In this document: positions 9,030-16,977 of the stretch, in pieces
Layout of the letters: the number at the start of each line of letters is the position of its first letter
Position numbering within the stretch: position 1 is the first letter of the stretch
DNA from: JBCDAP01 sp038747915
GTDB taxonomy: Bacteria > Planctomycetota > Phycisphaerae > Phycisphaerales > UBA1924
Assembly: GCA_038747915.1 (NCBI GenBank)
Contig: JBCDJJ010000010.1
Coordinates: 1 to 64,000, forward strand
Length of the DNA: 64,000 nt
Reading direction: 5' to 3'
The notes under the pieces: model-generated
Database searches by the model: none
Told to the model about the DNA's origin: nothing
Seen by the model: only the letters and a program-made list of their open reading frames with translations
Translations under genes and position numbers: made by a program

Positions 9030-10572
9030 TGGTGGAAGATCCGAAGTGCTTGTGGCACAGGGTGATGAAGCGATCGCCGCGTTCTTCGTAGTTGGTGAAT
9101 TGGTCCCAGCTTGCACACCCCGGGGAGAGCAGGAGGACGGGTGGGGAACGCTCGAGATCCGGGTAGGCGATTCGGCGGTGCGTTGTGATGAACCCTGTGG
9201 CGGCGGTCATCGCCTCGTCGAGCGTGCCACGGGAGATCGCGAGCGGGTCGGTCCGCGGGCGGGCGCCCGCGGCTTGTCGGTTGATGGCCTCAGCGAGCGA
9301 TGGGCCGGTGGTGCCGATCGTGAAGACCGCGGCGCACCGGGTCGCAGCGTCGACCATCGGCGCGAGATCAGACCCCTTGTCGGAACCGCCGCAGATCAGG
9401 ACGACCCTTGATGCGCCGGGCCACCCTTCGTCGTCGAACGCTTCGACGGCGAGGCGGGTGGCATCGGGTGTGGTGGATTTGGAGTCATTGAAGATGAGGA
9501 GCGGGTCGAGGCTGTCTCGTGGGTCGCCAAGATCAATGCGCTGAAGACGGTGAGGAAGGCCACGAAAAGTGGCGATCGAGTTGACGAACCGGTCCCACTC
9601 TCGATTCATGCCACGCGCCCGCTCGATCGCTGCAAGTGCGGCGAACGCGTTGATTCTGTTGTGCTCACCGGGAACCCGGAGTGCAAAACAATCGTGCAGA
9701 TGCGAGTCTTCTTGCAGCCAGCCGATGAGCTGCTGACCGAGTTGCTGAGACTTGGTTACACGCGAGCTCGGCAAGCCGGATGCGATACCAGCGGTGTCAT
9801 CACCAATAATGAGATCCGCCTGAGCGGAATCAAGTCGAACGATGCCGCGCTTTGCCTGCTTGTACAAGCGTTCGGAAATATGCCAATCGATGTGGTTTGG
9901 TGCGTAGTTGGTCCACACAGCAACATGTGGCGACCAACCTTCATCGTGTGGAGACCCGACGAACTCGCCAAGCCAGTACAACTGAAAACTGGATAACTCG
10001 AGAACAACCCAGTCTTCCTCGCGAATCTGCCCCACTGTCTCGATCAGCGGTGTTCCGATGTTTCCACCGAGGTGGACACTCGGTATCCGCGGGCTCGCGC
10101 CCGCGGCTCGTGGCTCACCTGCATCTTCGAGCAGATCAGAAAGCACGTGCGCGATCATCGCTGCCGTTGTGCTCTTCCCGGCGGTGCCAGTGACACCGAT
10201 CGTGTGCAGGCGGTTCGGCAGCCGTTCCACCGTCAATCGAATCTCCGTGGTCAACGGGATGCCCGCGGCCTCCGCGGCCCGCAGGTACCGGTTGTCCCAC
10301 GGGTGTGGCACCGCGGGGCTCACCACGACGTAGTCGCAGGTTGTGAAGTCGCTCACGTTGTGCCCACCGAGACGCAGCGTCACCTGCCCCGCATCGATCA
10401 GCGGCTGGATTTGCTTGATCGACGGGCGCAGTGTCTCTTCGTCCGCGAGATCGGTCACGAGAATGTCGCACCCGAGCTTCGCGAGGAAGCGGACCGCTGC
10501 GATCTGCCCGCCGAAGCGGCCGAGACCCATCACGGTGATGCTCGAGCCGCGGAGGTCGTCGTCGGTGATCAT
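9019..10572 (-). CDS. murD: MurD: UDP-N-acetylmuramoyl-L-alanine:D-glutamate ligase
   Basis: Cytoplasmic ATP-dependent ligase adding D-Glu to UDP-MurNAc-L-Ala in peptidoglycan synthesis. It has an N-terminal Rossmann-like domain (SSITVMGLGRFGG), the P-loop GVTGTAGKSTT (about 127-136), the GGNIGTPLIE motif, and the C-terminal domain with 'IFNDSKSTTPDATRLAVEAF' and 'VLICGGSDKG'. At 517 residues it is about 80 longer than E. coli MurD. Part of the excess coincides with two palindromic repeats translated in frame at about residues 155-162 (EPRAAGASPRIPS) and 433-440 (RQAAGARPRTDP). The ATG at 10572 shares an ATGA overlap with the upstream membrane-protein gene. No other mur genes are in the window. 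Confidence 0.93.
   Translation of the reverse strand: MITDDDLRGSSITVMGLGRFGGQIAAVRFLAKLGCDILVTDLADEETLRPSIKQIQPLIDAGQVTLRLGGHNVSDFTTCDYVVVSPAVPHPWDNRYLRAAEAAGIPLTTEIRLTVERLPNRLHTIGVTGTAGKSTTAAMIAHVLSDLLEDAGEPRAAGASPRIPSVHLGGNIGTPLIETVGQIREEDWVVLELSSFQLYWLGEFVGSPHDEGWSPHVAVWTNYAPNHIDWHISERLYKQAKRGIVRLDSAQADLIIGDDTAGIASGLPSSRVTKSQQLGQQLIGWLQEDSHLHDCFALRVPGEHNRINAFAALAAIERARGMNREWDRFVNSIATFRGLPHRLQRIDLGDPRDSLDPLLIFNDSKSTTPDATRLAVEAFDDEGWPGASRVVLICGGSDKGSDLAPMVDAATRCAAVFTIGTTGPSLAEAINRQAAGARPRTDPLAISRGTLDEAMTAATGFITTHRRIAYPDLERSPPVLLLSPGCASWDQFTNYEERGDRFITLCHKHFGSSTTDA
9253..9275. repeat. Interspersed palindrome family A, in frame in murD
   Basis: A 23-nt palindrome with stem CCGCGGGC/GCCCGCGG and loop GGGC, then CTT. 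It is translated on the minus strand as part of 'QAAGARPRTD' within murD. The sister copies at 10087, 13280 and 50607 differ by one to three bases from the consensus. Confidence 0.7.
10087..10109. repeat. Interspersed palindrome family A, in frame in murD
   Basis: A 23-nt unit with stem CCGCGGGC/GCCCGCGG and loop TCGC, followed by CTC. It falls just before the conserved HLGGNIG motif of MurD, where the E. coli enzyme has a short turn. The added residues (GEPRAAGASPR) therefore probably form a surface loop. Confidence 0.75.
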
Positions 10573-11609
10573 GCGGGCAACATCGCGGGGGGATCGGGCG
10601 GTGGCGAGGTCGATGGAGCCGGACTCGCGGATCGCATCTGAACATTGGTGATGCTGCGTCGTCGCCGGACGATGAGCACCAAGCCGGTGATGTACAAGGT
10701 GAGGCCGATGAGCAAGCTCGCGAGCGGGATCCACAGCTCGGTGACGAGCGATCCGGAGTTGAACGGGTTGAAGCCGCCGCTCGCGCTGCTCACCGATCGA
10801 CTCTGCAGCCCGCCGAGTTGGTTCGGGCCGGCGCTCTGCCAGAGGTTGGTCTCGAAATCGTCCGGTGAGCGTGGAGCATCACGGGCCAAATCGACAAGCT
10901 GATCGCGCTCGTTCGAGATCGCTGGATCGGTCAGTGGAAGGTGCGCCTCAGCGAGGAGCGTATCGGCTGTGGCGGCATCAAAGACGGCGGTGCGGGCAAG
11001 CTCGGCGCCGGCGGCATCGGTCAGCACCCAGTCACCGGTCGACACATCGAGTTCCGCGGTGGCCACCGAGGCGCTCGCTGCGAAGAGCTCGATGGTGACC
11101 GTGCCGCTCTGCGCCGGCCCGAAGAAGCTGGACTGCTGCACATCGATATCGAAGTCGATGGCGTAATCGTCGGTCGCGTTCCCACGGTTGTACGACTGCG
11201 GCTCGATGGTGACCTGCTTGGTTAGCGGCTGGGGCGTTCCCGACATGAAGCCACCACCGGTGACGGCCATGCCGATCGAGATCGCGATGCCGTAGCCGAT
11301 ACCGGTGATCGTGGTTGTGAGGATGGTCCACCCCAGGACCGCCGCAGCGAGTGAGCCTCCCATGCGCATGGCCAAGTTCGGCGTGACTACACCGGCTTTG
11401 AGCAGATCGGCCCCGCACTCTGGGCACCGCGTCACCGCGCCGTGCTGAGCGAGTGCATTGAGCTCGTACCCGCACGAACCGCACGCAGCATGCTTGCCCG
11501 CGCCAACCGGGCGAGTGCATGCGCGGACCACGTTCATAATGCTGAGGATGATCGCGAGGACACTCAGCCCCAACGGGACGATCCAAAACGCGAACATGGC
11601 AACGATCAT
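10569..11609 (-). CDS. Zinc-ribbon membrane protein of unknown function
   Basis: A 346-residue protein. An N-terminal membrane helix (about 3-25) is followed by CGSCGYELNALAQHGAVTRCPECG (two CxxC pairs, residues about 43-66), a zinc ribbon of the 'CGYxL...CPECG' type common in planctomycete membrane proteins. A second membrane helix lies near residues 82-110 (AAAVLGWTILTTTITGIGYG), then a soluble region, a third helix near 290-315 (LWIPLASLLIGLTLYITGLVLIV) and a Pro/Ser tail. The ATG at 11609 has GGAGAAG upstream. The gene sits between putA and murD and is coupled to murD by an ATGA overlap. I do not recognise a function. Confidence 0.7.
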   Translation of the reverse strand: MIVAMFAFWIVPLGLSVLAIILSIMNVVRACTRPVGAGKHAACGSCGYELNALAQHGAVTRCPECGADLLKAGVVTPNLAMRMGGSLAAAVLGWTILTTTITGIGYGIAISIGMAVTGGGFMSGTPQPLTKQVTIEPQSYNRGNATDDYAIDFDIDVQQSSFFGPAQSGTVTIELFAASASVATAELDVSTGDWVLTDAAGAELARTAVFDAATADTLLAEAHLPLTDPAISNERDQLVDLARDAPRSPDDFETNLWQSAGPNQLGGLQSRSVSSASGGFNPFNSGSLVTELWIPLASLLIGLTLYITGLVLIVRRRRSITNVQMRSASPAPSTSPPPDPPAMLPA

Positions 11610-11657
11610 GAGCGTCTTCTCCCAAGATCTCGCTCGCGGAGTGTACCCCAGCCCGGA

Positions 11658-14600
11658 TCAGCTCAATTCGGGCGCGAACCCGCGACGCATCGTGTTCTCC
11701 GCGATCGCCCGCGGCTCGACGAACTGCAGCAGGTAGTCGGCCCCGCCCGCCTTGCTCCCCACGCCGGACATCCCGAAGCCGCCGAAGGGGTGGCGGCCGA
11801 CGAGGGCGCCGGTGATGGTGCGGTTGAGGTAAAGGTTGCCGACGCGGAAGTCGCGCTTGGCCCGCTCGAGGTGCGAGGGTTTGCGGCTGAACACGCCACC
11901 CGTCAGCTTGTACGCGGTGGAATTCGCGATGCGGAGGGCCTCGTCGAAGCTCGGCGCGTGCACGATCGCGAGCACCGGGCCGAAGATCTCGTCGCGCGCG
12001 AGCTCGTGGTCTTCGGGGACGCCGGCGAAGATATGGGGCGGGATGAGGTTCTTCGGGATCACAGGAGAATCGGGTGCGAGACGCGCCGGCTCGGCGCCCA
12101 GGACGCACTGAAGACCGCCGGCCTTTGCGCGATCGATGAAGCCCGTGATCTTGTCTCGGGCGTCGTCATCGATGACGGGACCGATGTCGGTCGCAGGGTC
12201 GAGCGGGTCGCCGACGACAAGGGCGCGTGTCGCTTCGACGAGTCGCTCCGTGAACTGAGCGATCGCAGGACCCTCGGGCCCCTGCGGATCGACCACGATG
12301 ACGCGTGAGCACGCCGAGCACTTCTGCCCGGCGAACCCAAAGGTGGAGTTGCGCACACCGATGACCGCTTCGTCGAAGTCGGCCGAGGTATCGACGACGA
12401 TGGCGTTCTTGCCCCCCATCTCGCAGACAACTTTCTTGACGTGCCGCTGCTCCATGTCGGTCACGCCCGCGGCCTGGATGATGTCGAGGCCGACCGCCTT
12501 GGAACCGGTGAAGGCGACCAGGGCGACGCGCGGGTCGCGGACGAGGGCCGCACCGACGGTCTCGCCCGGGCCGGCGAGGAACTGGAACGCGTGCTGCTCG
12601 CCGGTGTCGAGCGCGCGACGGACCTCTTCGTCGACGATGTCGTACATCAGTCGCGCGATGCCGGGCGTCTGCTCGGCGGGCTTGAGGATCACGGTGTTGC
12701 CGGTGACGAGCGCACCGATGGCCATGCCCGTAGCGATCGCGAGCGGGAAGTTCCACGGCGAGATGACCGCTGCGACGCCGCGGGGCTGAGAGAGCACCTC
12801 GTCGAGTTCGCCGATGAACCGGCCGAGGCGGCGGCGCTCGAAGAGACGGACCGCCTGCCGAGCGTAGTACGTGCAGAAGTCGATCGCCTCGGTGACATCC
12901 GCGTCGGCGTTTCGCCAGTCCTTGCCGTTCTCTTTGATGATCACACCGGCGAGTTCGTCGCGGCGCGCGCGCATGGCATCGGCGGCTTGAAGCACGATTG
13001 TTGATCTCGTGCGCTGGTCGAGATCACGCCAGTGGGTGAACGCGGTCTCGGCGCGTGCGACGGCTTCGTGAGCCTGGTGCTCCGTTGCATCGTTGGTGAT
13101 CGGGGGGACGGTGGACCGCGCGATCGCGTGCGCGAACACGTCGCGCTGCGTCACCTCTGCGAAATCGTGCACCGGTTCGGTGAAGAACGGGAGGTTGTCG
13201 GCGAGTCCATCGACGGCTGGTGAGAGGGCGTGGCGTTTGGCGAGTGTGGGCAAGTCGGCGGCTGGGCATTCGCTTGGGGCCGCGTGCTCGCGCCCGCGGC
13301 TCTGGTCGGTGTGCGGGCTCGCGAGGAGTGTGTCGCGCCCGACATCACCCTTGCCGCTCGCGAGCAGCCAGCTCTCATTGCTCGTGTTCTCAAGCAGCCG
13401 GCGCACGAGGTACGCCATCCCGGGGATCATCTCGCCGACGGGCACGTACTCGCGGATGCGCAGCCCGAGGTCCGCAGCGGCCCCCTTCAACTCGGGGGCC
13501 ATGCCGTGCAGCATCTGGAGCTCGATCGCCTCGCGCGGCAGATCGCGCTCGTCGAGCATCGCCAGTGCGGCACCGATCGAGCGCGCGTTGTGCGAGCCCA
13601 GCGCGAGCTTCACGCCGCCTTGGCCGGTCGAGCGCGGCGTGGCGTCGAGGAAGATACGGCTCATCCGCTCGAAACACGCATCGGTGTCGCGCTTCTCCGT
13701 CCACACCGGGCACGGCCACCCTTCGAGCTCGGCGTGGATCACCTCATAGTCCCAGTACGCCCCCTTCACGAGGCGAACGGTAATGGGGCGACCAAGCGAC
13801 CTCGCACGCTCGGCCACGTGGTGCGCATCGGCATCGCCCGAGCGCAGGTACGCCTGCATCGCGAGCCCCGCGTCGAACTCGAACCGCTCGCAGCACCGGA
13901 AGAACAGCTCGATCGTCAGATCCTTGGTGGAGAAGTCCTCCATGTCGAAGTTGACGAACACCCCACGCTCGCCCGCACCACGCAGGATCGGCTCGAGCCT
14001 GGGCATCACATCGGCGATCGCCTTCTCCGGAGCGATGGGGTCGAGCTGGGCGCACAGGGCGCTCACCTTGATCGACACGTTCGTGCGCGGCACGGGGCCG
14101 AGGTGGTCGCGCTCGAGGCGATCGGTGGGCGACCACGAAGCCACACGCTCCGGGAGGTTGGTCACCAGGTCGAGGTACTTGTCGCGGTAGACATCGGCCT
14201 CGGCGTCGCTCACGCACGCCTCACCGAGCAGGTCGACCGAGAACGCGATCCCACGCTTCCACAGCTTCTCGAGCTTGGGCAGCGCCGAGGCGGCGTCGGT
14301 CCCCGCGATGAAGTTGGTGGCCATCGCCTCGATCTGCGAGGTGACCTGAGTGGTGAACAGGCCCTTGGCGACGCCGCCGGCTTTCATGGCGGTCGCCATG
14401 CCGGGCGGGAGGTTCACACCGGGCTGGGAGAGGTAGTCGACCAGGTGGTCGTGCACATCCTCGGGCGTGCGGAGGGCGGGGAAGGTGTCGACGAAGCGGA
14501 ACAGCTGGACCTTGAAGGCCGGGTCCTTCATCGACCAGTCCATGAGCTTGTCGCGCCAGAAGGCTGTGGACAGCAGGCCCGAGCGGTGGCGATCGGCCGC

Positions 14601-14750
14601 GTCGAGGAGCTCCGCGCCGATCGCGAACACTCGCGCCTCGGACGCGACCGCATCCGCGAGTGAGCCCGTGCCGGGCCGAAACCCGTTCGAGGGCGAGGCG
14701 TGCTCGGGGCGTGTCTTGGCCCCACCAAAGAGTCGTGACAAGACAGACAT
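11658..14750 (-). CDS. putA: PutA-type proline dehydrogenase / glutamate-semialdehyde dehydrogenase
   Basis: Bifunctional enzyme (1030 residues) oxidising proline to glutamate via pyrroline-5-carboxylate. The N-terminal half holds the FAD-dependent PRODH barrel ('VSIKVSALCAQLDPI', 'VRLVKGAYWDYE', 'LGSHNARSIGAAL', 'LQMLHGMAPELKGA', 'REYVPVGEMIPGMAYLVRRLLENTSN'). The C-terminal half holds the NAD-dependent aldehyde dehydrogenase ('SPWNFPLAIATGM', 'VCEMGGKNAIVV', catalytic Cys in GFAGQKCSACSR). No ribbon-helix-helix repressor domain is present. The ATG at 14750 follows a GAGGAG site; the longer frame to 14831 would run into mnmA. A family A repeat at 13280-13302 is read through between the two catalytic halves (near residue 485). 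It diverges from mnmA across 63 bp. Confidence 0.93.
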   Translation of the reverse strand: MSVLSRLFGGAKTRPEHASPSNGFRPGTGSLADAVASEARVFAIGAELLDAADRHRSGLLSTAFWRDKLMDWSMKDPAFKVQLFRFVDTFPALRTPEDVHDHLVDYLSQPGVNLPPGMATAMKAGGVAKGLFTTQVTSQIEAMATNFIAGTDAASALPKLEKLWKRGIAFSVDLLGEACVSDAEADVYRDKYLDLVTNLPERVASWSPTDRLERDHLGPVPRTNVSIKVSALCAQLDPIAPEKAIADVMPRLEPILRGAGERGVFVNFDMEDFSTKDLTIELFFRCCERFEFDAGLAMQAYLRSGDADAHHVAERARSLGRPITVRLVKGAYWDYEVIHAELEGWPCPVWTEKRDTDACFERMSRIFLDATPRSTGQGGVKLALGSHNARSIGAALAMLDERDLPREAIELQMLHGMAPELKGAAADLGLRIREYVPVGEMIPGMAYLVRRLLENTSNESWLLASGKGDVGRDTLLASPHTDQSRGREHAAPSECPAADLPTLAKRHALSPAVDGLADNLPFFTEPVHDFAEVTQRDVFAHAIARSTVPPITNDATEHQAHEAVARAETAFTHWRDLDQRTRSTIVLQAADAMRARRDELAGVIIKENGKDWRNADADVTEAIDFCTYYARQAVRLFERRRLGRFIGELDEVLSQPRGVAAVISPWNFPLAIATGMAIGALVTGNTVILKPAEQTPGIARLMYDIVDEEVRRALDTGEQHAFQFLAGPGETVGAALVRDPRVALVAFTGSKAVGLDIIQAAGVTDMEQRHVKKVVCEMGGKNAIVVDTSADFDEAVIGVRNSTFGFAGQKCSACSRVIVVDPQGPEGPAIAQFTERLVEATRALVVGDPLDPATDIGPVIDDDARDKITGFIDRAKAGGLQCVLGAEPARLAPDSPVIPKNLIPPHIFAGVPEDHELARDEIFGPVLAIVHAPSFDEALRIANSTAYKLTGGVFSRKPSHLERAKRDFRVGNLYLNRTITGALVGRHPFGGFGMSGVGSKAGGADYLLQFVEPRAIAENTMRRGFAPELS
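13280..13302. repeat. Interspersed palindrome family A, in frame in putA
   Basis: A 23-nt unit differing from the 10087 copy at one base (CCGCGT instead of CCGCGG at the left arm). It lies in the linker between the proline dehydrogenase and aldehyde dehydrogenase halves, where extra residues are likely tolerated. Confidence 0.65.
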
Positions 14751-14813
14751 GCGAGGGCTCCTCGTGAACCCCCTTCCCGCGAGCAGTCTAGAGGCCGGGC
14801 CTAGCATCCGCGC

Positions 14814-16115
14814 GTGAACGCTTCGCCTCACAAGCCCAAGGTCCTGGTCGCGATGTCTGGAGGCGTCGACTCCTCGGTCGCCGCTGCACTACTCGTGCGT
14901 GCGGGGTACGAGGTGGTCGGGTGCTTCATGCGGCTCGGCTCGCCGGGTGAGGCGCTCGACGAGTTGATCCCGATCGAGGACGGGCGGGATGCCTGTGCCA
15001 CGGGTGGCGTCAAGATCGGCCACCAGGGGTGCTGCTCGGTCGGGGATGCCGCGGATGCGCGGGCGGTCGCAGCGGAGCTCGGTATCCCCTTGTATGTGGT
15101 GAACTTCAAGCGCGAGTTCGGGCGGATCATGGACTACTTCGCCGCCGAGTACGCCGCGGGGCGGACCCCGAACCCGTGCGTGCGGTGCAACGACTGGCTG
15201 AAGTTCGGGAAGCTGCACGAGTACGCGGAGCAGATCGGGGCGGGGCTGGTGGCGTCGGGGCACTACGCGCGCGTAGGCGATGCGAGGCATCAGGCACCAG
15301 GCATCGGGCACCTGTCCGAAGAGCACACACCCGGTGGTGGGAGCGTCTCGCTCCCGCGCACGAGTTCTGATCGCTCGAGCGCCACCCGATTCGAGCTGCG
15401 GCGGGGGCGGGATGTAGCGAAGGATCAGTCGTACGTGCTGTTCGGGGTGCCGCGGGACCGCCTTGGCCACATGCTGCTGCCGATCGGGGAGTTCGAGACG
15501 AAGGCCGAGGTGCGGTCGCTCGCGGACGAGTTCGGCCTGCCGGTGTTCGACAAGCCGGATAGCCAGGAGATCTGTTTCGTTCCCGATCAGGACTACGCGG
15601 GGTTCCTCGAGCGGCGTGATCCGGAGCTGTCGAAACCCGGACGGATCGTGGACACGGCCGGCCAGGAGCTCGGCACGCACACCGGGCACCACCGCTTCAC
15701 GATCGGGCAGCGGCGCGGCGTGGGTGTGGCGCTCGGCTACCCGATCTACGTGACGCACAAGGACCCCGCGACAAACACGGTGACGGTCGGGACGGAGGAC
15801 GACCTCATGGCCACCGGGTGCATCGCGGGTGAACTGAACTGGCTGAGCGATTACTTGCCCACCGAGTGGACACCGTGCCTTGCGCGGCACCGGTACAACG
15901 GCGAGGCGGTGCCGGGTGCGTTTCGTGCGCACGCCGACATCGAAGTGCCGGCGTTCCTCAACCACTCGGGTCGATCGGGAGGGCTCGAGGTGCGGTTCGA
16001 CGCGCCGGAGCGAGCCGTGACCGCCGGGCAAGCGATCGTGGTGTACAGCGCCGCCGACCCCGACCTCGTGCTCGGCGGCGGATGGATCGTCGCCACCACG
16101 CCGCGCACACCCTGA
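14814..16115 (+). CDS. mnmA: MnmA: tRNA-specific 2-thiouridylase
   Basis: Cytoplasmic ATP-pyrophosphatase that thiolates U34 of tRNA-Lys/Glu/Gln. It shows the PP-loop SGGVDSS (15-21), the family block AAGRTPNPCVRCNDWLKF with the first catalytic Cys (about 125), 'ASGHYAR', 'KDQSYVLFGV', 'KPDSQEICFVPDQDYAGFL' with the second Cys (about 254), and 'TIGQRRGVGV'. The 433 residues exceed the E. coli 368. The excess falls mostly in two loops. One, around residues 45-75, contains EDGRDACATGG. The other, around 157-190, encodes 'RHQAPGIGHLSEEHTPGGGSVSLPRTS'. Both coincide with interspersed repeats read in frame. GTG start at 14814; no obvious ribosome site. Confidence 0.95.
   Translation: MNASPHKPKVLVAMSGGVDSSVAAALLVRAGYEVVGCFMRLGSPGEALDELIPIEDGRDACATGGVKIGHQGCCSVGDAADARAVAAELGIPLYVVNFKREFGRIMDYFAAEYAAGRTPNPCVRCNDWLKFGKLHEYAEQIGAGLVASGHYARVGDARHQAPGIGHLSEEHTPGGGSVSLPRTSSDRSSATRFELRRGRDVAKDQSYVLFGVPRDRLGHMLLPIGEFETKAEVRSLADEFGLPVFDKPDSQEICFVPDQDYAGFLERRDPELSKPGRIVDTAGQELGTHTGHHRFTIGQRRGVGVALGYPIYVTHKDPATNTVTVGTEDDLMATGCIAGELNWLSDYLPTEWTPCLARHRYNGEAVPGAFRAHADIEVPAFLNHSGRSGGLEVRFDAPERAVTAGQAIVVYSAADPDLVLGGGWIVATTPRTP
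14978..15004. repeat. Possible diverged family D repeat, in frame in mnmA
   Basis: GGGCGGGATGCCTGTGCCAC matches the RNase P copy at 47681-47709 at 23 of 27 aligned positions. The left arm of the palindrome is degraded. Translation gives DGRDACATGG, the same peptide frame (RRDACAT) that the RNase P copy would give. It may instead be native MnmA sequence. Confidence 0.45.
15286..15310. repeat. Interspersed repeat family C, in frame in mnmA
   Basis: GGCATCAGGCACCAGGCATC followed by GGGCA. It matches the copy that ends murD (9003-9029) with one substitution over the shared core and one missing AGGCATC unit. It encodes RHQAPGIGH in a MnmA loop between the ASGHYAR and KDQSY motifs. Confidence 0.7.
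15331..15358. repeat. Interspersed palindrome family B, in frame in mnmA
   Basis: CCGGTGG(T)GGGAGCG-TCT-CGCTCCCGCG. It differs from the intergenic copy at 49003-49030 at one base over 28. The stem GGGAGCG/CGCTCCC closes on TCT. It is read in MnmA as PGGGSVSLPRT, 20 bases after the family C copy, so two unrelated repeats share one loop. Confidence 0.75.
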
Positions 16116-16977
16116 GTGGCTCGCGAGGCGGGGCATGCCCGCCTCGACGAGCCGTGGAAAGGCCCGACGGCCCCCCACAGGCCATCGGGCGCGGGTTCTC
16201 CCTCGGCTCCTCGGCAACCATGCACACGGACCGGTCTGTCCGTCTGCACCCGAGGGCGACGATCGACACATCCGCGAGCAACCGCGGAGTTGGTCACATC
16301 TGGATGCGACCGCCGCATTGGATGTGGGCGGGCGCGTTGTTCCCGGCTACCCACGTGTGGCCTGGCCGGTGCCCCGCCCCGTGCTGTCTGGTGGTCGCAC
16401 GGTGCGGGTTGAATTCCCATACGCCGACACGACGCCTCCCGTTCCAAAACATGGCCGATTTTGCCATTTGAACATGCCCTATGGGCCATGCGGGACATCC
16501 GCAGTGTGCGCTCATGGCCTCGATCGTCTCAAGTTCCACGGAGAGCAGTACTTGCGCACATTGAGATGACGGGGCCATTCTCGGTGGAGCCCGAACACAA
16601 TCAGCACCGATACGACAACGACGAGCGGAACTTGCTCAGAACTTCACATTTCGCCCGACCAGGGGCGAATAGCCGTTGACCCAGATCGGTTTTTCCTTAG
16701 AGTCATTCTAGATTGATGCGGCCCGTTGCCCGGCCGATCGGTACCACCTGAGTGGCCCGCCGGGATCCAACGACCGCGACTACCACTCCGACGCCCGCTG
16801 CCAGCCCCGTGGCTCTGTTGCTGCGAGCTGTGGCGTCTCCCGATTCGGACGACGGCGTTCGAGTCCGATATCCCGCGCGGCTGTTGAAAGTCGCATCTCC
16901 GATGTCCGGTCGGCGAACTGTTAGAAAGCCGACCCCGTATCACGAAATTCTGCCTCCGTTCTAGCGAATGACGTCCT
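16116..16977. other. Long intergenic region before the sigma factor gene
   Basis: No convincing gene is seen in these 862 bases: the short open frames lack family motifs and ribosome sites. An imperfect stem (GCCCGACGGCC ... GGCCATCGGGC, about 16158-16191) follows mnmA and may end its transcript, although no T-run follows. A second stem, TTCGCCC/GGGCGAA (16650-16669), lies just upstream of the candidate sigma-gene promoter. The rest is unexplained and may hold a long leader or a small RNA. Confidence 0.5.
16676..16703 (+). promoter_or_regulatory. Candidate promoter of the sigma factor gene
   Basis: TTGACC (16676-16681) and TAGAGT (16698-16703) are separated by 16 bases in a locally AT-richer patch. 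If used, the transcript would carry an unusually long leader of about 265 bases before the ATG at 16978. A hairpin (16650-16669) lies just upstream. Confidence 0.35.

Noticed and set aside
10260..10290. GC-rich inverted repeat in murD near GCCCGCGGCCTCCGCGGCCC
   Set aside because: It encodes the ordinary Ala-rich helix of MurD, and the repeat loop and flank do not match family A.
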